This document shows, in pieces, positions 33,386-42,603 of a DNA stretch of 64,000 nucleotides (the first letter of the stretch is position 1; each line of letters begins with the position of its first letter). Location of the stretch: positions 62,001-126,000 of the forward strand of contig JAUXOK010000004.1 of NCBI GenBank assembly GCA_030682255.1, written 5' to 3'. The translations under genes were made by a program, and so were the position numbers. This stretch comes from Bacteroidota bacterium. GTDB lineage: Bacteria > Bacteroidota > Bacteroidia > NS11-12g > UBA955. The notes under the pieces are model-generated. The model was given only the letters and a program-made list of their open reading frames with translations, made no database searches and had not been told where the DNA came from.

Positions 33386-34402
33386 ATGCAGGATTCAAAT
33401 TTCATTGACTATGTCAAAATATTTATAAGAAGCGGAAAAGGCGGAAAAGGCAGTGCACACTTTCATAGGGCTAAAGGTTTACCAAAAGGTGGACCAGATG
33501 GTGGTGATGGTGGAAAAGGAGCTGACATTAAACTAAGAGGTAATGCCCAACTTTGGACATTAATTCATTTAAAATTCAGAAAGCATGTTCATGGCGAAGA
33601 TGGACAGCCTGGTGCAGATGCTTTGTGTACAGGTTCTTCAGGTAAAGATGAAATAATAGACGTTCCACTTGGTACGGTAGCAAAAGACGCTGAAACAGGC
33701 GAAATTTTATTTGAAATTACCAAAGAGGGTGAACAAAAAATATTAATGAAAGGCGGTAGAGGTGGTTTGGGTAATAATCACTTTAAAACGTCTACTAATC
33801 AAGCTCCTACTTATGCCCAACCGGGTGAAGATTGCAAAGAAGGTTGGATAATTTTGGAACTCAAAGTGTTAGCCGATGTTGGTTTAGTGGGCTTTCCTAA
33901 TGCTGGAAAATCTACTTTATTATCGGTGGTTTCTGCTGCAAAACCAGAAATAGCCAATTATCCTTTTACAACACTAGTGCCTAATTTAGGTATTGTTCAA
34001 TACAGGGATTACCGCTCATTTATAATGGCAGACATTCCTGGTATCATTGAAGGCGCTCACGAAGGAAAAGGTTTAGGACACCGTTTTCTAAAACATATTG
34101 AACGAAATGCAGTTTTATTATTCTTAATTCCAGCAGACAGTGATGACATTGTAAAAGAATATGAAATTTTGTTAAATGAACTGAAGAAATTCAATCCTGA
34201 ATTGATTAAGAAAGACAGACTAATCGCCATTACAAAATGCGATATGTTGGATACTGAAATGGTTGAATTAATTAAGAAAGATTTAAAGAAAAAGAAAATG
34301 AGCCCTTTGTTTATTTCATCTGTAAGTGGATTAAACATCCAAAAACTGAAAGACGAACTTTGGGATAAGATTCATCAAATGAGTGAATCTAAACTTAAAT
34401 AA
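33386..34402 (+). CDS. obgE: GTPase Obg/CgtA
   Basis: 338 residues. The N-terminal glycine-rich Obg fold (about 1-160) contains [27 protein letters not shown] and [13 protein letters not shown]. The G domain follows: G1 [11 protein letters not shown]2 around YPFTT, G3 DIPGIIEG and G4 TKCD. It lacks the variable C-terminal OCT extension. It functions in 50S ribosome maturation and stress control. It is co-transcribed with adk. Confidence 0.95.
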   Translation: MQDSNFIDYVKIFIRSGKGGKGSAHFHRAKGLPKGGPDGGDGGKGADIKLRGNAQLWTLIHLKFRKHVHGEDGQPGADALCTGSSGKDEIIDVPLGTVAKDAETGEILFEITKEGEQKILMKGGRGGLGNNHFKTSTNQAPTYAQPGEDCKEGWIILELKVLADVGLVGFPNAGKSTLLSVVSAAKPEIANYPFTTLVPNLGIVQYRDYRSFIMADIPGIIEGAHEGKGLGHRFLKHIERNAVLLFLIPADSDDIVKEYEILLNELKKFNPELIKKDRLIAITKCDMLDTEMVELIKKDLKKKKMSPLFISSVSGLNIQKLKDELWDKIHQMSESKLK

Positions 34403-34408
34403 ACTTAT

Positions 34409-35095
34409 TTAGTCCTTCAATAATTTAAAATGGTTGATGCTAACGCCATCATATACTCTTACTTGATAAACGCCAGTTTCTATATTTGAAATATCAACAG
34501 AATGATTGGCATCAGCTGTAGTAGTTAAAACAACTTGACCCAATGAATTTACTATCTCAATTTTAGAAATTGTTGATATATTTTGGCTCAATTGAAAGGT
34601 ATTTTTAGCAGGATTAGGATACACATAATCGGTTCTGTATGTTCTGCTTTCAATATTAACAGCTCCCCATATAGTTACATTAGTTGTTATCTCAGTTTTA
34701 ATATTAGGCGTACTTTTGCGATAAAATTGTACTACCATTTGACCATTCCCTCTTTTACCATCAGGATAAAAATGAAAAGCTAAATATCCATTAGTTGAAT
34801 TAGTATCATTTGGCGCTAACTCAAACTCTCCATTAGAGACAGTTGCACCATGACATTGAATGATATCACAAACTGCTGATGTCCATGCAGGATCGCCCAA
34901 TGTATTAACTGTACGTGCCCACACTATTGTATCCAATTTATTTGATAAATTATAAATATAAGTAAAAGAATAAACATCACTGTTTGTTGACATATCAGCT
35001 TTGTTTAACAAGGTGTCTTTGAACGAAATTTGAGCATTTAACTGAAGAAATACTACATGAAGAAATAAAACAAGGATTATATTTTTAATATTCAT
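34409..35095 (-). CDS. T9SS-secreted protein with C-terminal sorting domain
   Basis: 228 residues. It has a signal peptide (NIKNIILVLFLHVVFLQLNAQ) and a beta-rich domain (about 25-150) with SWNQ-like aromatic spacing and two cysteines in AVCDIIQCHG. It ends in a type A sorting domain: VYPNPAKNTFQLSQ, IEIVNSLGQVVL, DISNIETGVYQVRVYDG and HFKLLKD. It should be exported by Sec and then T9SS to the cell surface. The central domain is not recognised. A -7 box lies 5 bases before the ATG. Confidence 0.85.
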   Translation of the reverse strand: MNIKNIILVLFLHVVFLQLNAQISFKDTLLNKADMSTNSDVYSFTYIYNLSNKLDTIVWARTVNTLGDPAWTSAVCDIIQCHGATVSNGEFELAPNDTNSTNGYLAFHFYPDGKRGNGQMVVQFYRKSTPNIKTEITTNVTIWGAVNIESRTYRTDYVYPNPAKNTFQLSQNISTISKIEIVNSLGQVVLTTTADANHSVDISNIETGVYQVRVYDGVSINHFKLLKD

Positions 35096-35100
35096 AACAG

Positions 35101-35108
35101 CAAATTTA
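35101..35108 (-). promoter_or_regulatory. -7 promoter box of the T9SS cargo gene
   Basis: TAAATTTG on the minus strand, 5 bases before the ATG at 35095, predicting a leaderless or nearly leaderless mRNA. Confidence 0.5.
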
Positions 35109-35124
35109 TGAAATAATTTTTATA

Positions 35125-35988
35125 TTATGTTAGTTTTATCTTAAAACTAATATCTAAACTTTTAACCGAATGAGTAAGCATTCCCAATGAAATGAAGTCA
35201 ACACCGGTTTTAGCATAGTCTTCGATGTTTTCGATAGTAATACCTCCTGATGATTCGGTTTCACATTTTCCATCCACTAATTCAACTGCTTTTTGGGTTA
35301 ATTCAGGACTAAAATTATCAAACATGATTCTTTGGATTGGCAGCATGGTTAAAGCTTGTTTTACTTCTTCTAGATTACGTGTTTCTATTTCAATGCCAAG
35401 GTTCAAATTATTTTTTGTTAAATAATCTTTAGCCAATTGAATAGCTTTAATAATACCTCCTGCAACATCCACATGGTTATCTTTTAGCATAATCATATCA
35501 TATAATCCAATTCTGTGATTATAGCCACCACCAACGGTAACTGCCCATTTTTCTAAAATTCTAAGGTTTGGAGTTGTTTTGCGTGTATCCAAAACTTTAG
35601 TATGATAATGATTGATTTTATTAGAAACCCGTTTTGTAATGGTAGCTATGCCACTAAGGCGCTGCATTATATTTAACAATAAGCGTTCACTTCTTAACAA
35701 AGCTCTAGCATTTCCTTCCACTTCAAATCCAATATCCATTAGATTAACTGAGTCACCATCTGATTTAAAAACATTAATTATGCAATCAGGGTCGTTAATT
35801 TTAAGTATTTTAATGGCAATATTTAAACCAGCAACTACACCACTCTCTTTAAAAATCAAAACAGCTTTTGCTTTTCTATGCTCATCAATACTAGATAAAG
35901 AAGAATGGTCACCACTGCCAATATCTTCGATTAATGCATTTTGAATTATATTTAATACGTCTTTGTTTTCGCTTATATCAATTATCAT
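35125..35988 (-). CDS. nadC: Nicotinate-nucleotide pyrophosphorylase (carboxylating)
   Basis: 287 residues, normal NadC length. It converts quinolinate and PRPP to nicotinate mononucleotide in NAD synthesis. Typical blocks are EDIGSGDHSS, LLNIMQRLSGIAT, VLDTRKTTPNLRILEKWAV, GGGYNHRIGLYDMIMLKDNH, IEIETRNLEE and SSGGITIENIEDYAKTGVDFIS. It is downstream of uvrB and a DUF4783 gene on the same strand. Confidence 0.95.
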   Translation of the reverse strand: MIIDISENKDVLNIIQNALIEDIGSGDHSSLSSIDEHRKAKAVLIFKESGVVAGLNIAIKILKINDPDCIINVFKSDGDSVNLMDIGFEVEGNARALLRSERLLLNIMQRLSGIATITKRVSNKINHYHTKVLDTRKTTPNLRILEKWAVTVGGGYNHRIGLYDMIMLKDNHVDVAGGIIKAIQLAKDYLTKNNLNLGIEIETRNLEEVKQALTMLPIQRIMFDNFSPELTQKAVELVDGKCETESSGGITIENIEDYAKTGVDFISLGMLTHSVKSLDISFKIKLT

Positions 35989-36048
35989 TTTAAATCGGCA
36001 AGTTAATTTTTAATCATTAATTTGTCAAATAAACCTTTTGAAATAAAA

Positions 36049-36423
36049 TTATTGAATCTTTATTTCGTTGATAACTAATGCAGAACCAACTTTTTGAGTG
36101 CCAATAATTGTAATTCTATAAGTGCCATTTTTGGTTACCAAACTGATGACAATCATTATATTTGATGAACCGGAAGTTTCATGAGCTATGGTTGCTTTTA
36201 CTGGAATATTATTTTTAAAGAAGTTATCTAAAATTATTTTAGCTTGATCTCTTGTTTTAATACCAGAAGAGGCTGGAGTTGTTAACTCCACACTTGAATT
36301 AAAATAAGTTGACAACTCGTTGGTATTAGCATTTTGAATAGCAGAAGCAATATTTTTTCCATCACCTGCAAATGCTATATGAGTAACTAAAGAAAATATC
36401 AATATGAGTATACTTTTAATCAT
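36049..36423 (-). CDS. DUF4783-like secreted protein
   Basis: 124 residues with a signal peptide (about 1-19, ending HIAFA) and a small NTF2-like fold: an N-terminal helix DGKNIASAIQNANTNELSTYFN, then TRDQAKIILDNFFKNN and beta strands. The pattern and the position beside nadC fit the DUF4783 family of Bacteroidota. No function is known; there are no obvious catalytic residues. Confidence 0.75.
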   Translation of the reverse strand: MIKSILILIFSLVTHIAFAGDGKNIASAIQNANTNELSTYFNSSVELTTPASSGIKTRDQAKIILDNFFKNNIPVKATIAHETSGSSNIMIVISLVTKNGTYRITIIGTQKVGSALVINEIKIQ

Positions 36424-36476
36424 TATGAATATATACTATCACAAACTATGCCAAATCATTTATTAAAATTTTAATT

Positions 36477-38498
36477 CTATAATCTTTTTTTCAATTCCTC
36501 AATTTGATCTCTGTAGTGTGCTGCTTGTAAAAAATCCATTTCTTTAGCTGCTCTTTGCATTGATTTTTCAGTTTCTTTTATGGCCTTTTGTATAGATTCT
36601 TTACTCATATAATCAAATACTGGATCTGCAGCAAATTTAACTTCTTTTTCTTGATTGTATGAATATGAGAAATCATCACCCATTTTTGCATCTGCAACAC
36701 TAGTTTGGTCAATAATTTCTTTAATGGATTTTACAACAGTGGTAGGCGTAATATTGTGTTCCAAATTATAGGCTATTTGTTTTTCTCTTCTAAGCTCCGT
36801 TATTTCAATTGTTTTACGCATACTTTCAGTCATTTTATCTGCATACATAATAACTTTTCCCCTCTCGTTTCTAGCTGCCCTACCAATGGTTTGTATCATA
36901 CTAGTAACACTTCTTAAAAAACCTTCTTTATCTGCATCTAAAATTGCAACAAAACTAACTTCTGGCAAATCTAATCCTTCTCGCAATAAATTAATACCAA
37001 TCAAAACATCAATTTTGCCTAATCTCAAATTTCTTAAAATCTCTACCCTATCTAGCGTTTTTACTTCACTGTGTATGTATTGACACTTAATACCTAATTT
37101 GGTTAAATATTTGGCTAGCTCTTCACTCATCCGCTTGGTTAAAGTAGTTACTAAAACCCGATCTCCCATTTTAACACGCTCATCAATTTCATCCAACAAA
37201 TCATCAACTTGATTAATACAAGGTCTAACTTCAATAACGGGATCCAATAACCCTGTTGGTCTAATCAACTGTTCTACAATAACGCCTTCCGATTCTCTGA
37301 TTTCAAAATCTGTTGGCGTAGCAGAAACATAAATGACCTGATTTAGAATGGTTTGAAATTCTTCAAATTGTAATGGTCTGTTATCTAAGGCTGAAGGCAA
37401 TCTAAAACCATACTCAACTAGATTTGTTTTCCGTGACCTGTCACCACCATACATAGCTCTAATTTGAGGCATACTAACATGACTTTCATCTACAATTAAT
37501 AAAAAATCTTTTGGAAAATAATCTAATAAACAAAAAGGTCTTTCGCCAGTTTGTCTTCTGTCCATGTAGCGGCTATAATTTTCAATTCCACTGCAATAAC
37601 CTAGTTCTCTCATCATTTCCAAATCAAAATTTACCCTTTCTTCAAGTCTTTTAGCTTCCAAATGTTTGCCATTTTCTCTAAAATAATCAAGTTGAAGTAC
37701 CAAATCATCTTGTATTTCTCTCATGGCTTGATTCAATCTTTCTTTAGGCGAAACATAAATATTAGCTGGATAAATTGCTGCATATTCTAATTCTTTTTGA
37801 ATGATTCCAGAAACTGGGTCAATCATATAAATATTCTCTATTTCATTTCCAAAAAATGATATTCTATAAGCATAATCATTGTAAGCTAAAAAAACATCTA
37901 CGGTATCGCCTTTTACTCTAAAGTTTCCTCTATTAAAATCTGCTGTTGTCCGACTGTATAAACAATCTACCAATCGATGCAAAAATGTATTTCTTGCAAT
38001 GATATCACCTTTTTTTATTCTGATAATGCTTTCTTCATAATCTGTAGGATTTCCTGCACCATAAATACAACTAACAGAAGCTACTACAATAATATCTCTT
38101 CTTCCACTCAAAAGTGTTGTAATGGTTTTTAAACGCATTTTTTCAATCTCTTGATTTATAGCTAAATCTTTCTCAATGTATGTACCTGTAGATGGAATAA
38201 AAGCTTCTGGCTGATAATAATCATAGTAACTTACAAAATACTCTACCTCATTATTAGGAAAAAATTGTTTAAATTCTCCATATAACTGAGCCACCAAAGT
38301 TTTATTATGACTTAAAACTAAAGTTGGTCTTTGAACATTTTGTATAACATTGGCAACCGTAAATGTTTTACCACTACCTGTAACGCCCAAAAGTGTTTGT
38401 GCTCTTGATCCAGAATTCAAACCATCTGTTAGCTGTTTTATAGCTGTAGGTTGATCGCCAGTAGGTTTAAATGGTGATGAAATTTCAAAATCTGTCAA
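36477..38498 (-). CDS. uvrB: Excinuclease ABC subunit B
   Basis: 673 residues, complete UvrB. It is the DNA-damage-verifying helicase-like subunit of nucleotide excision repair. The Walker A LGVTGSGKTFT lies near residue 40, the beta-hairpin YYDYYQPEAF at about 95, then DESHVSMPQ, a helicase C domain with GLDLPEVSFVAILDADKEGFLRS and QTIGRAARN, and a C-terminal UVR motif (HYRDQIEELKK) that binds UvrC. The start is TTG at 38498 (TDFEISSPFKPTGDQP matches the family N-terminus). An upstream ATG at 38503 is out of frame and meets a stop after two codons. Confidence 0.96.
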   Translation of the reverse strand: MTDFEISSPFKPTGDQPTAIKQLTDGLNSGSRAQTLLGVTGSGKTFTVANVIQNVQRPTLVLSHNKTLVAQLYGEFKQFFPNNEVEYFVSYYDYYQPEAFIPSTGTYIEKDLAINQEIEKMRLKTITTLLSGRRDIIVVASVSCIYGAGNPTDYEESIIRIKKGDIIARNTFLHRLVDCLYSRTTADFNRGNFRVKGDTVDVFLAYNDYAYRISFFGNEIENIYMIDPVSGIIQKELEYAAIYPANIYVSPKERLNQAMREIQDDLVLQLDYFRENGKHLEAKRLEERVNFDLEMMRELGYCSGIENYSRYMDRRQTGERPFCLLDYFPKDFLLIVDESHVSMPQIRAMYGGDRSRKTNLVEYGFRLPSALDNRPLQFEEFQTILNQVIYVSATPTDFEIRESEGVIVEQLIRPTGLLDPVIEVRPCINQVDDLLDEIDERVKMGDRVLVTTLTKRMSEELAKYLTKLGIKCQYIHSEVKTLDRVEILRNLRLGKIDVLIGINLLREGLDLPEVSFVAILDADKEGFLRSVTSMIQTIGRAARNERGKVIMYADKMTESMRKTIEITELRREKQIAYNLEHNITPTTVVKSIKEIIDQTSVADAKMGDDFSYSYNQEKEVKFAADPVFDYMSKESIQKAIKETEKSMQRAAKEMDFLQAAHYRDQIEELKKRL

Positions 38499-38506
38499 AG
38501 CATGGC

Positions 38507-38514
38507 AAAGATAA
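38507..38514 (-). promoter_or_regulatory. -7 promoter box of uvrB
   Basis: TATCTTTG on the minus strand, 8 bases before the TTG start at 38498. No LexA-like palindrome was noticed around it. Confidence 0.45.
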
Positions 38515-38772
38515 TCAATTTATTATTTAGCTAATTAGATATTGTGAATTAAACCCAATAAATTCTGTTAAATATAAGCTCAATCAATGAGTGAATTGTA
38601 CTAAAACTTACATCTTTTCCGCTTAAATTATTAGGTGCTTATTATTTTGTACATCAAACAAAGGCTTGAAAACACTAGCATTCTCATAAAATCAGACACA
38701 AAAAACTTAAATTTTGTTTATAAGCATATGAAGATAAAAAGTAGATACTGTATTAAAATGCTATAGCACACT

Positions 38773-38780
38773 TAACTTTG
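38773..38780 (+). promoter_or_regulatory. -7 promoter box of the 38808 gene
   Basis: TAACTTTG, 27 bases before the ATG at 38808. It is the only signal noticed in the 309-base gap between divergent uvrB and this gene, apart from the uvrB box at its other end. Confidence 0.45.
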
Positions 38781-38807
38781 TGAGCATCAAACAGATTTAA
38801 AACCAAC

Positions 38808-39983
38808 ATGTTAAAACATTATACACCAACATTTACATCCGATGTTTTAAAACTCGAAAAATCATTTTTAGAACTCTCTAAAATACTAAACAAATTGCCG
38901 ATAGGTGATAGTTTTAAAAAACCATATTTAGATAAACATTTAAAAGAAAAATCGGCTTGGTATGCTTGTTTAGTTAATACAAACATTGATATTTTGCTTT
39001 TACCGGAATTTTTTGAAAGCAAGCAAGCGAGAAATATTTTGTTAAAAAAAGAGACAGAACAATATCTGAAATCTTTCGAATTATTTAGTTCCCTAAGTTC
39101 AAAAAACTATCAGGAGGTGTATGAAAGTATATTGTTTGCAGAAGATGCTCAAACTCTAGTAAGCTTTGATTTGTTTTCTTCACAAGTAGTTAAAACAGAA
39201 TCGTGTCCAAAAAACTTAATTGATTTATTTTCAGAATGGCAAAATAATAGTGTTTATTCAGAATTAGAAAATTTAATTTATCAATTTGTTGAATGGCATG
39301 AGACCTATCAGTATAGCTTTTCAAATCATAGACAATTGATATTGTGGTTTAATTTTAAATTATGGCGTTTGTTTGGTTCTGTAGTTTTTAAAATTAATTT
39401 CGAAAAATATTTTTATCATCATTGGAATAGAGAAAGCAGAGATACAAAACAATCCATTAAAGATTTTATTGCATTTTTGTATCAAGCTATCGAAGATTCT
39501 AAAATTGAATTGAGAGATTTGTATCGTCAACACATACAATTTGAGAAGTTAAAGCCATCTCAAAAATTAGCTTCTAATTATTTATTCGAGCGTGCATTTG
39601 AAACTGGTATATCTAATTCTTTTACTCAACAAGTAACTCTCAATAAAACATTATTGAAAAAAGGGTTTGTTGCTCATGATGATTTGAAAAATAATGCAGA
39701 TTCTGAAAAATTGATGCCACTTATAGAAAAACTTTGGGAACTTAACCTTGTTTACTTGTATCAAGAAGTTAACGAAATAACACTTTGTTTATTGCCTGTA
39801 AAAAATACTCAAGGTAAATTGAATCAATATACAAATATAGAATTGCCAAAATCTCATTTGAAGTTAACGGATTTTGTTCTTCAAGTTATACGAATTGAAG
39901 AACCAAAAGAGGTAAAATTATTGCCTATTCAGCCAATTCAAATTGCTGAATCAAGTGAAAAAAGAAAAGTGTTTTTTGGTTAA
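38808..39983 (+). CDS. Conserved-looking cytoplasmic protein of unknown function
   Basis: 391 residues, not recognised. It has no signal peptide or membrane segment. The sequence looks almost wholly alpha-helical and aromatic-rich, with SYQ/WHETYQYSF and LILWFNFKLWRLFGSV in the middle (about 165-205), FEKYFYHHWNRESRD near 210 and a beta-leaning C-terminal third. It has its own promoter and stands alone. The next gene on the other strand ends 6 bases away. Confidence 0.6.
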   Translation: MLKHYTPTFTSDVLKLEKSFLELSKILNKLPIGDSFKKPYLDKHLKEKSAWYACLVNTNIDILLLPEFFESKQARNILLKKETEQYLKSFELFSSLSSKNYQEVYESILFAEDAQTLVSFDLFSSQVVKTESCPKNLIDLFSEWQNNSVYSELENLIYQFVEWHETYQYSFSNHRQLILWFNFKLWRLFGSVVFKINFEKYFYHHWNRESRDTKQSIKDFIAFLYQAIEDSKIELRDLYRQHIQFEKLKPSQKLASNYLFERAFETGISNSFTQQVTLNKTLLKKGFVAHDDLKNNADSEKLMPLIEKLWELNLVYLYQEVNEITLCLLPVKNTQGKLNQYTNIELPKSHLKLTDFVLQVIRIEEPKEVKLLPIQPIQIAESSEKRKVFFG

Positions 39984-39989
39984 ACTTAA

Positions 39990-40211
39990 TTAATGTTCAT
40001 CCTCATGGAAGAAATAGTCATCATCCGTGGGATAATCACTCCAAATTTCTTCAATGCTTTCATATGGATCGCCATCATCCTCTAATTCTTGCAGATTTTC
40101 AACAACTTCCATAGGCGCACCTGAACGGATGGCATAGTCAATAAGCTCGTCTTTAGTGGCTGGCCACGGAGCATCATCTAAATAAGATACCAATTCTAAT
40201 GTCCAATACAT
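39990..40211 (-). CDS. DUF2795-like small acidic protein
   Basis: 73 residues. MYWTLELVSYLDDAPWPATKDELIDYAIRSGAP with EVVENLQELEDD matches the DUF2795 pattern common in Bacteroidota. The C-terminus is very acidic (SDYPTDDDYFFHEDEH). It is cytoplasmic, of unknown role, and probably monocistronic. Confidence 0.85.
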   Translation of the reverse strand: MYWTLELVSYLDDAPWPATKDELIDYAIRSGAPMEVVENLQELEDDGDPYESIEEIWSDYPTDDDYFFHEDEH

Positions 40212-40363
40212 AATTTATAAAACAATTTTTTGCAAAAGTATGATTTTTGAACAACAAAAAAATATTATTTTTGTAAAATTTTAAATCATTGATTATCAAA
40301 TAATTAACATTTGGCTTAACCCTTTAAGTTGCCTACTTTGAGTGAAATCTAAATTCCAAAAGA

Positions 40364-42577
40364 TTATTCAATCACCCATTTAAAAACCTTAATTTGATTT
40401 TGAACCATAATTTTCACATTGTATACGCCTGGTGCAAAATTATATTTATGTGAAATTTGATTGCTTGTAGATTCATTTTGAAGTAATATTCTACCATTTA
40501 TATCACTAATTTCAAACTTTATATATACGTCATTTGGCGTTAATAAATTGAATTCGCCATTACTTGGATTTGGAGAAAGTTGAATTAATTCCATTATATC
40601 AATTAGCTCTAAATTAGTAAAATTTCTCAACTCTATATTTTTTTCATCTGACGAACATACGCCATTGGCCTTTAATGTAACCATTTTATTATTTGCACTC
40701 ACATATTGATGCTTAGGATTTATTAAATCACTACTATCACCATCACCAAAATACCATTTATAAACATTACCCGTTCCCTGTGATTGATTAGTAAATCCAA
40801 CTTCGTTGGTGCCATGATAAAAATAAGTAAAATCTGCTTTTGAAATACTATCATTCTTAACAATTACAGGTTGATTGTAGTTGGTATTTCCTGAGGCGGT
40901 TATAATCGTTAATGATGGATTTTTAGTCCCACTGATGTTATATTTTACCAAGTGTGGGCCTTTTGTGTTTGCAGATGCAGGAACAGCGCCCGAACCAAAA
41001 TTCCAATTATATCCAGAAATATTACCAGTTGATGAATCTGTGAACGTGATGGTTTCTCCATTACAAGGGTTGTTGTTATTAATTTTATAAAATGCCACTG
41101 GTTGAACAAATGAGCAAGTATTAATTGTCAATTTTTCGTGTTTAGGTTTTGCACAAATTACTGTTGCACTTTTATTAAGAACATAAGTACCACAATCTAT
41201 ATCATTGGCAACTAAATTGGGTTTAGTTTGTCCATTCCCAATGTTAAAATGCATAACAACTGGTGAATTAATAACATGTGTTAATTGATGACCGTGGCCT
41301 AACTCATGAGTAGCTACTGATTCAAAATGAAATTGAGCGCTAGTGGCATTTCCAGTTGAATAATTCCAATTTGTTATATTTGTAGGTTTAACCCTAAATC
41401 TAATATCCATTTCTTCGGTAAACCATTTAATTGTTCCACTACTGAAACAACCTGCATACCAACTGAAACATTGAGCTAAAGTGCCGTTTGGCATGGCATT
41501 GCTCGTATCCCAACCACACATATTGACTTTATCTCTACTGATGGCGCTGTGATTTAAAGTGCCCAAAGTGTCCCAATTCATCAATGTGCCACATCGCCAT
41601 CTCTCCAAACTTCTAATAAATGCACCTTTGGCTCCAGTTGAATCATAAAATTTTTTGTTAATTCTCCATGTATATCCTTTAGCAACATTGATACCTATTA
41701 GTTGATTTTCATAAGCAATTGTATCGCCTTGAACAACATTAGAATGCGCATAACTAACGGTTAAATTATTTGTAGATTCAATAACACCATTACCACCAAC
41801 AACAATCCTGATTTTACCTGTTCCAGCACTGGTTCTTACCACTAAACTTATCATGGTATCAGACCAAGAAATGTAATCTTTTTTAAGGGCTTTGATATAA
41901 CTTTTTCCACCATCATCTGCATCTTTAAATTGAACACTGCTAGTATCACGAGTGGTTTTAAAATTACTGCCTTTAATGGTTAAAATAGAAGAAGTGCCAG
42001 AGGTGATTGTAGTAGGAGAAAATGAAGATAAAGTTGGTGAGGCTCTTTTACTAGAAATATTAATTTTAGTATTGAAATTAATAATTGTTGGTTCAACTCC
42101 AACAATTTTACTAATGCTTTTTTGAATGCTAAATTTTGGATAAATATGATAAACGTCAGATGCTATACCAGTATGTTTATCAATTTTAATAAAACCTTGT
42201 TGACCGCCTTCCGTCATCCAATAGCCATCTTTCTTTACCAACAAAAAAATACCTATATCGCCTTTCTCTAATTCTAATTCTGGATGAACTTTTAAAGAAT
42301 TTAGATTGATTGTTCCGCCTAAAGTTATGAGTTTTAAATCATTGAATTCAATATGTTCTGGACCTTTAAAAATCTGGCTAACTGACAATTGATTGGCAGT
42401 GTAAATCATAGTTTGATTTTCATTCCAAAAACATGTTTTTTCAACAACTTGAGCTTCAACAATAACTGTTGAATTGTCTATCCTTTCAGCCAAACTGATA
42501 GGAACCATGGTGCATTGTGATTTAACTACAAAAGAAAATATAGTTAATGAGCAAAAAATTGTAACTATTTTAATCAT
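40364..42577 (-). CDS. T9SS-secreted metzincin-like metalloprotease with IPT and PKD domains
   Basis: 737 residues. Order: signal peptide (about 1-20), an N-terminal beta region, an IPT/TIG-type domain (about 190-275, TTITSGTSSILTIKGSNF), a metzincin-type catalytic domain, a PKD domain (about 595-650, GNVYKWYFGDGDSSD) and a C-terminal T9SS sorting domain (LSPNPSNGEF, FAPGVYNVKIM). The zinc site is HELGHGHQLTH (H424, E425, H428, H434) with a Met-turn candidate SPVVM at 442. The usual Gly at position 8 of the motif is Gln here. It should be a surface or secreted protease; substrate unknown. Confidence 0.85.
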   Translation of the reverse strand: MIKIVTIFCSLTIFSFVVKSQCTMVPISLAERIDNSTVIVEAQVVEKTCFWNENQTMIYTANQLSVSQIFKGPEHIEFNDLKLITLGGTINLNSLKVHPELELEKGDIGIFLLVKKDGYWMTEGGQQGFIKIDKHTGIASDVYHIYPKFSIQKSISKIVGVEPTIINFNTKINISSKRASPTLSSFSPTTITSGTSSILTIKGSNFKTTRDTSSVQFKDADDGGKSYIKALKKDYISWSDTMISLVVRTSAGTGKIRIVVGGNGVIESTNNLTVSYAHSNVVQGDTIAYENQLIGINVAKGYTWRINKKFYDSTGAKGAFIRSLERWRCGTLMNWDTLGTLNHSAISRDKVNMCGWDTSNAMPNGTLAQCFSWYAGCFSSGTIKWFTEEMDIRFRVKPTNITNWNYSTGNATSAQFHFESVATHELGHGHQLTHVINSPVVMHFNIGNGQTKPNLVANDIDCGTYVLNKSATVICAKPKHEKLTINTCSFVQPVAFYKINNNNPCNGETITFTDSSTGNISGYNWNFGSGAVPASANTKGPHLVKYNISGTKNPSLTIITASGNTNYNQPVIVKNDSISKADFTYFYHGTNEVGFTNQSQGTGNVYKWYFGDGDSSDLINPKHQYVSANNKMVTLKANGVCSSDEKNIELRNFTNLELIDIMELIQLSPNPSNGEFNLLTPNDVYIKFEISDINGRILLQNESTSNQISHKYNFAPGVYNVKIMVQNQIKVFKWVIE

Positions 42578-42603
42578 TTAAATTTAATAAACCACAAATT
42601 AAC

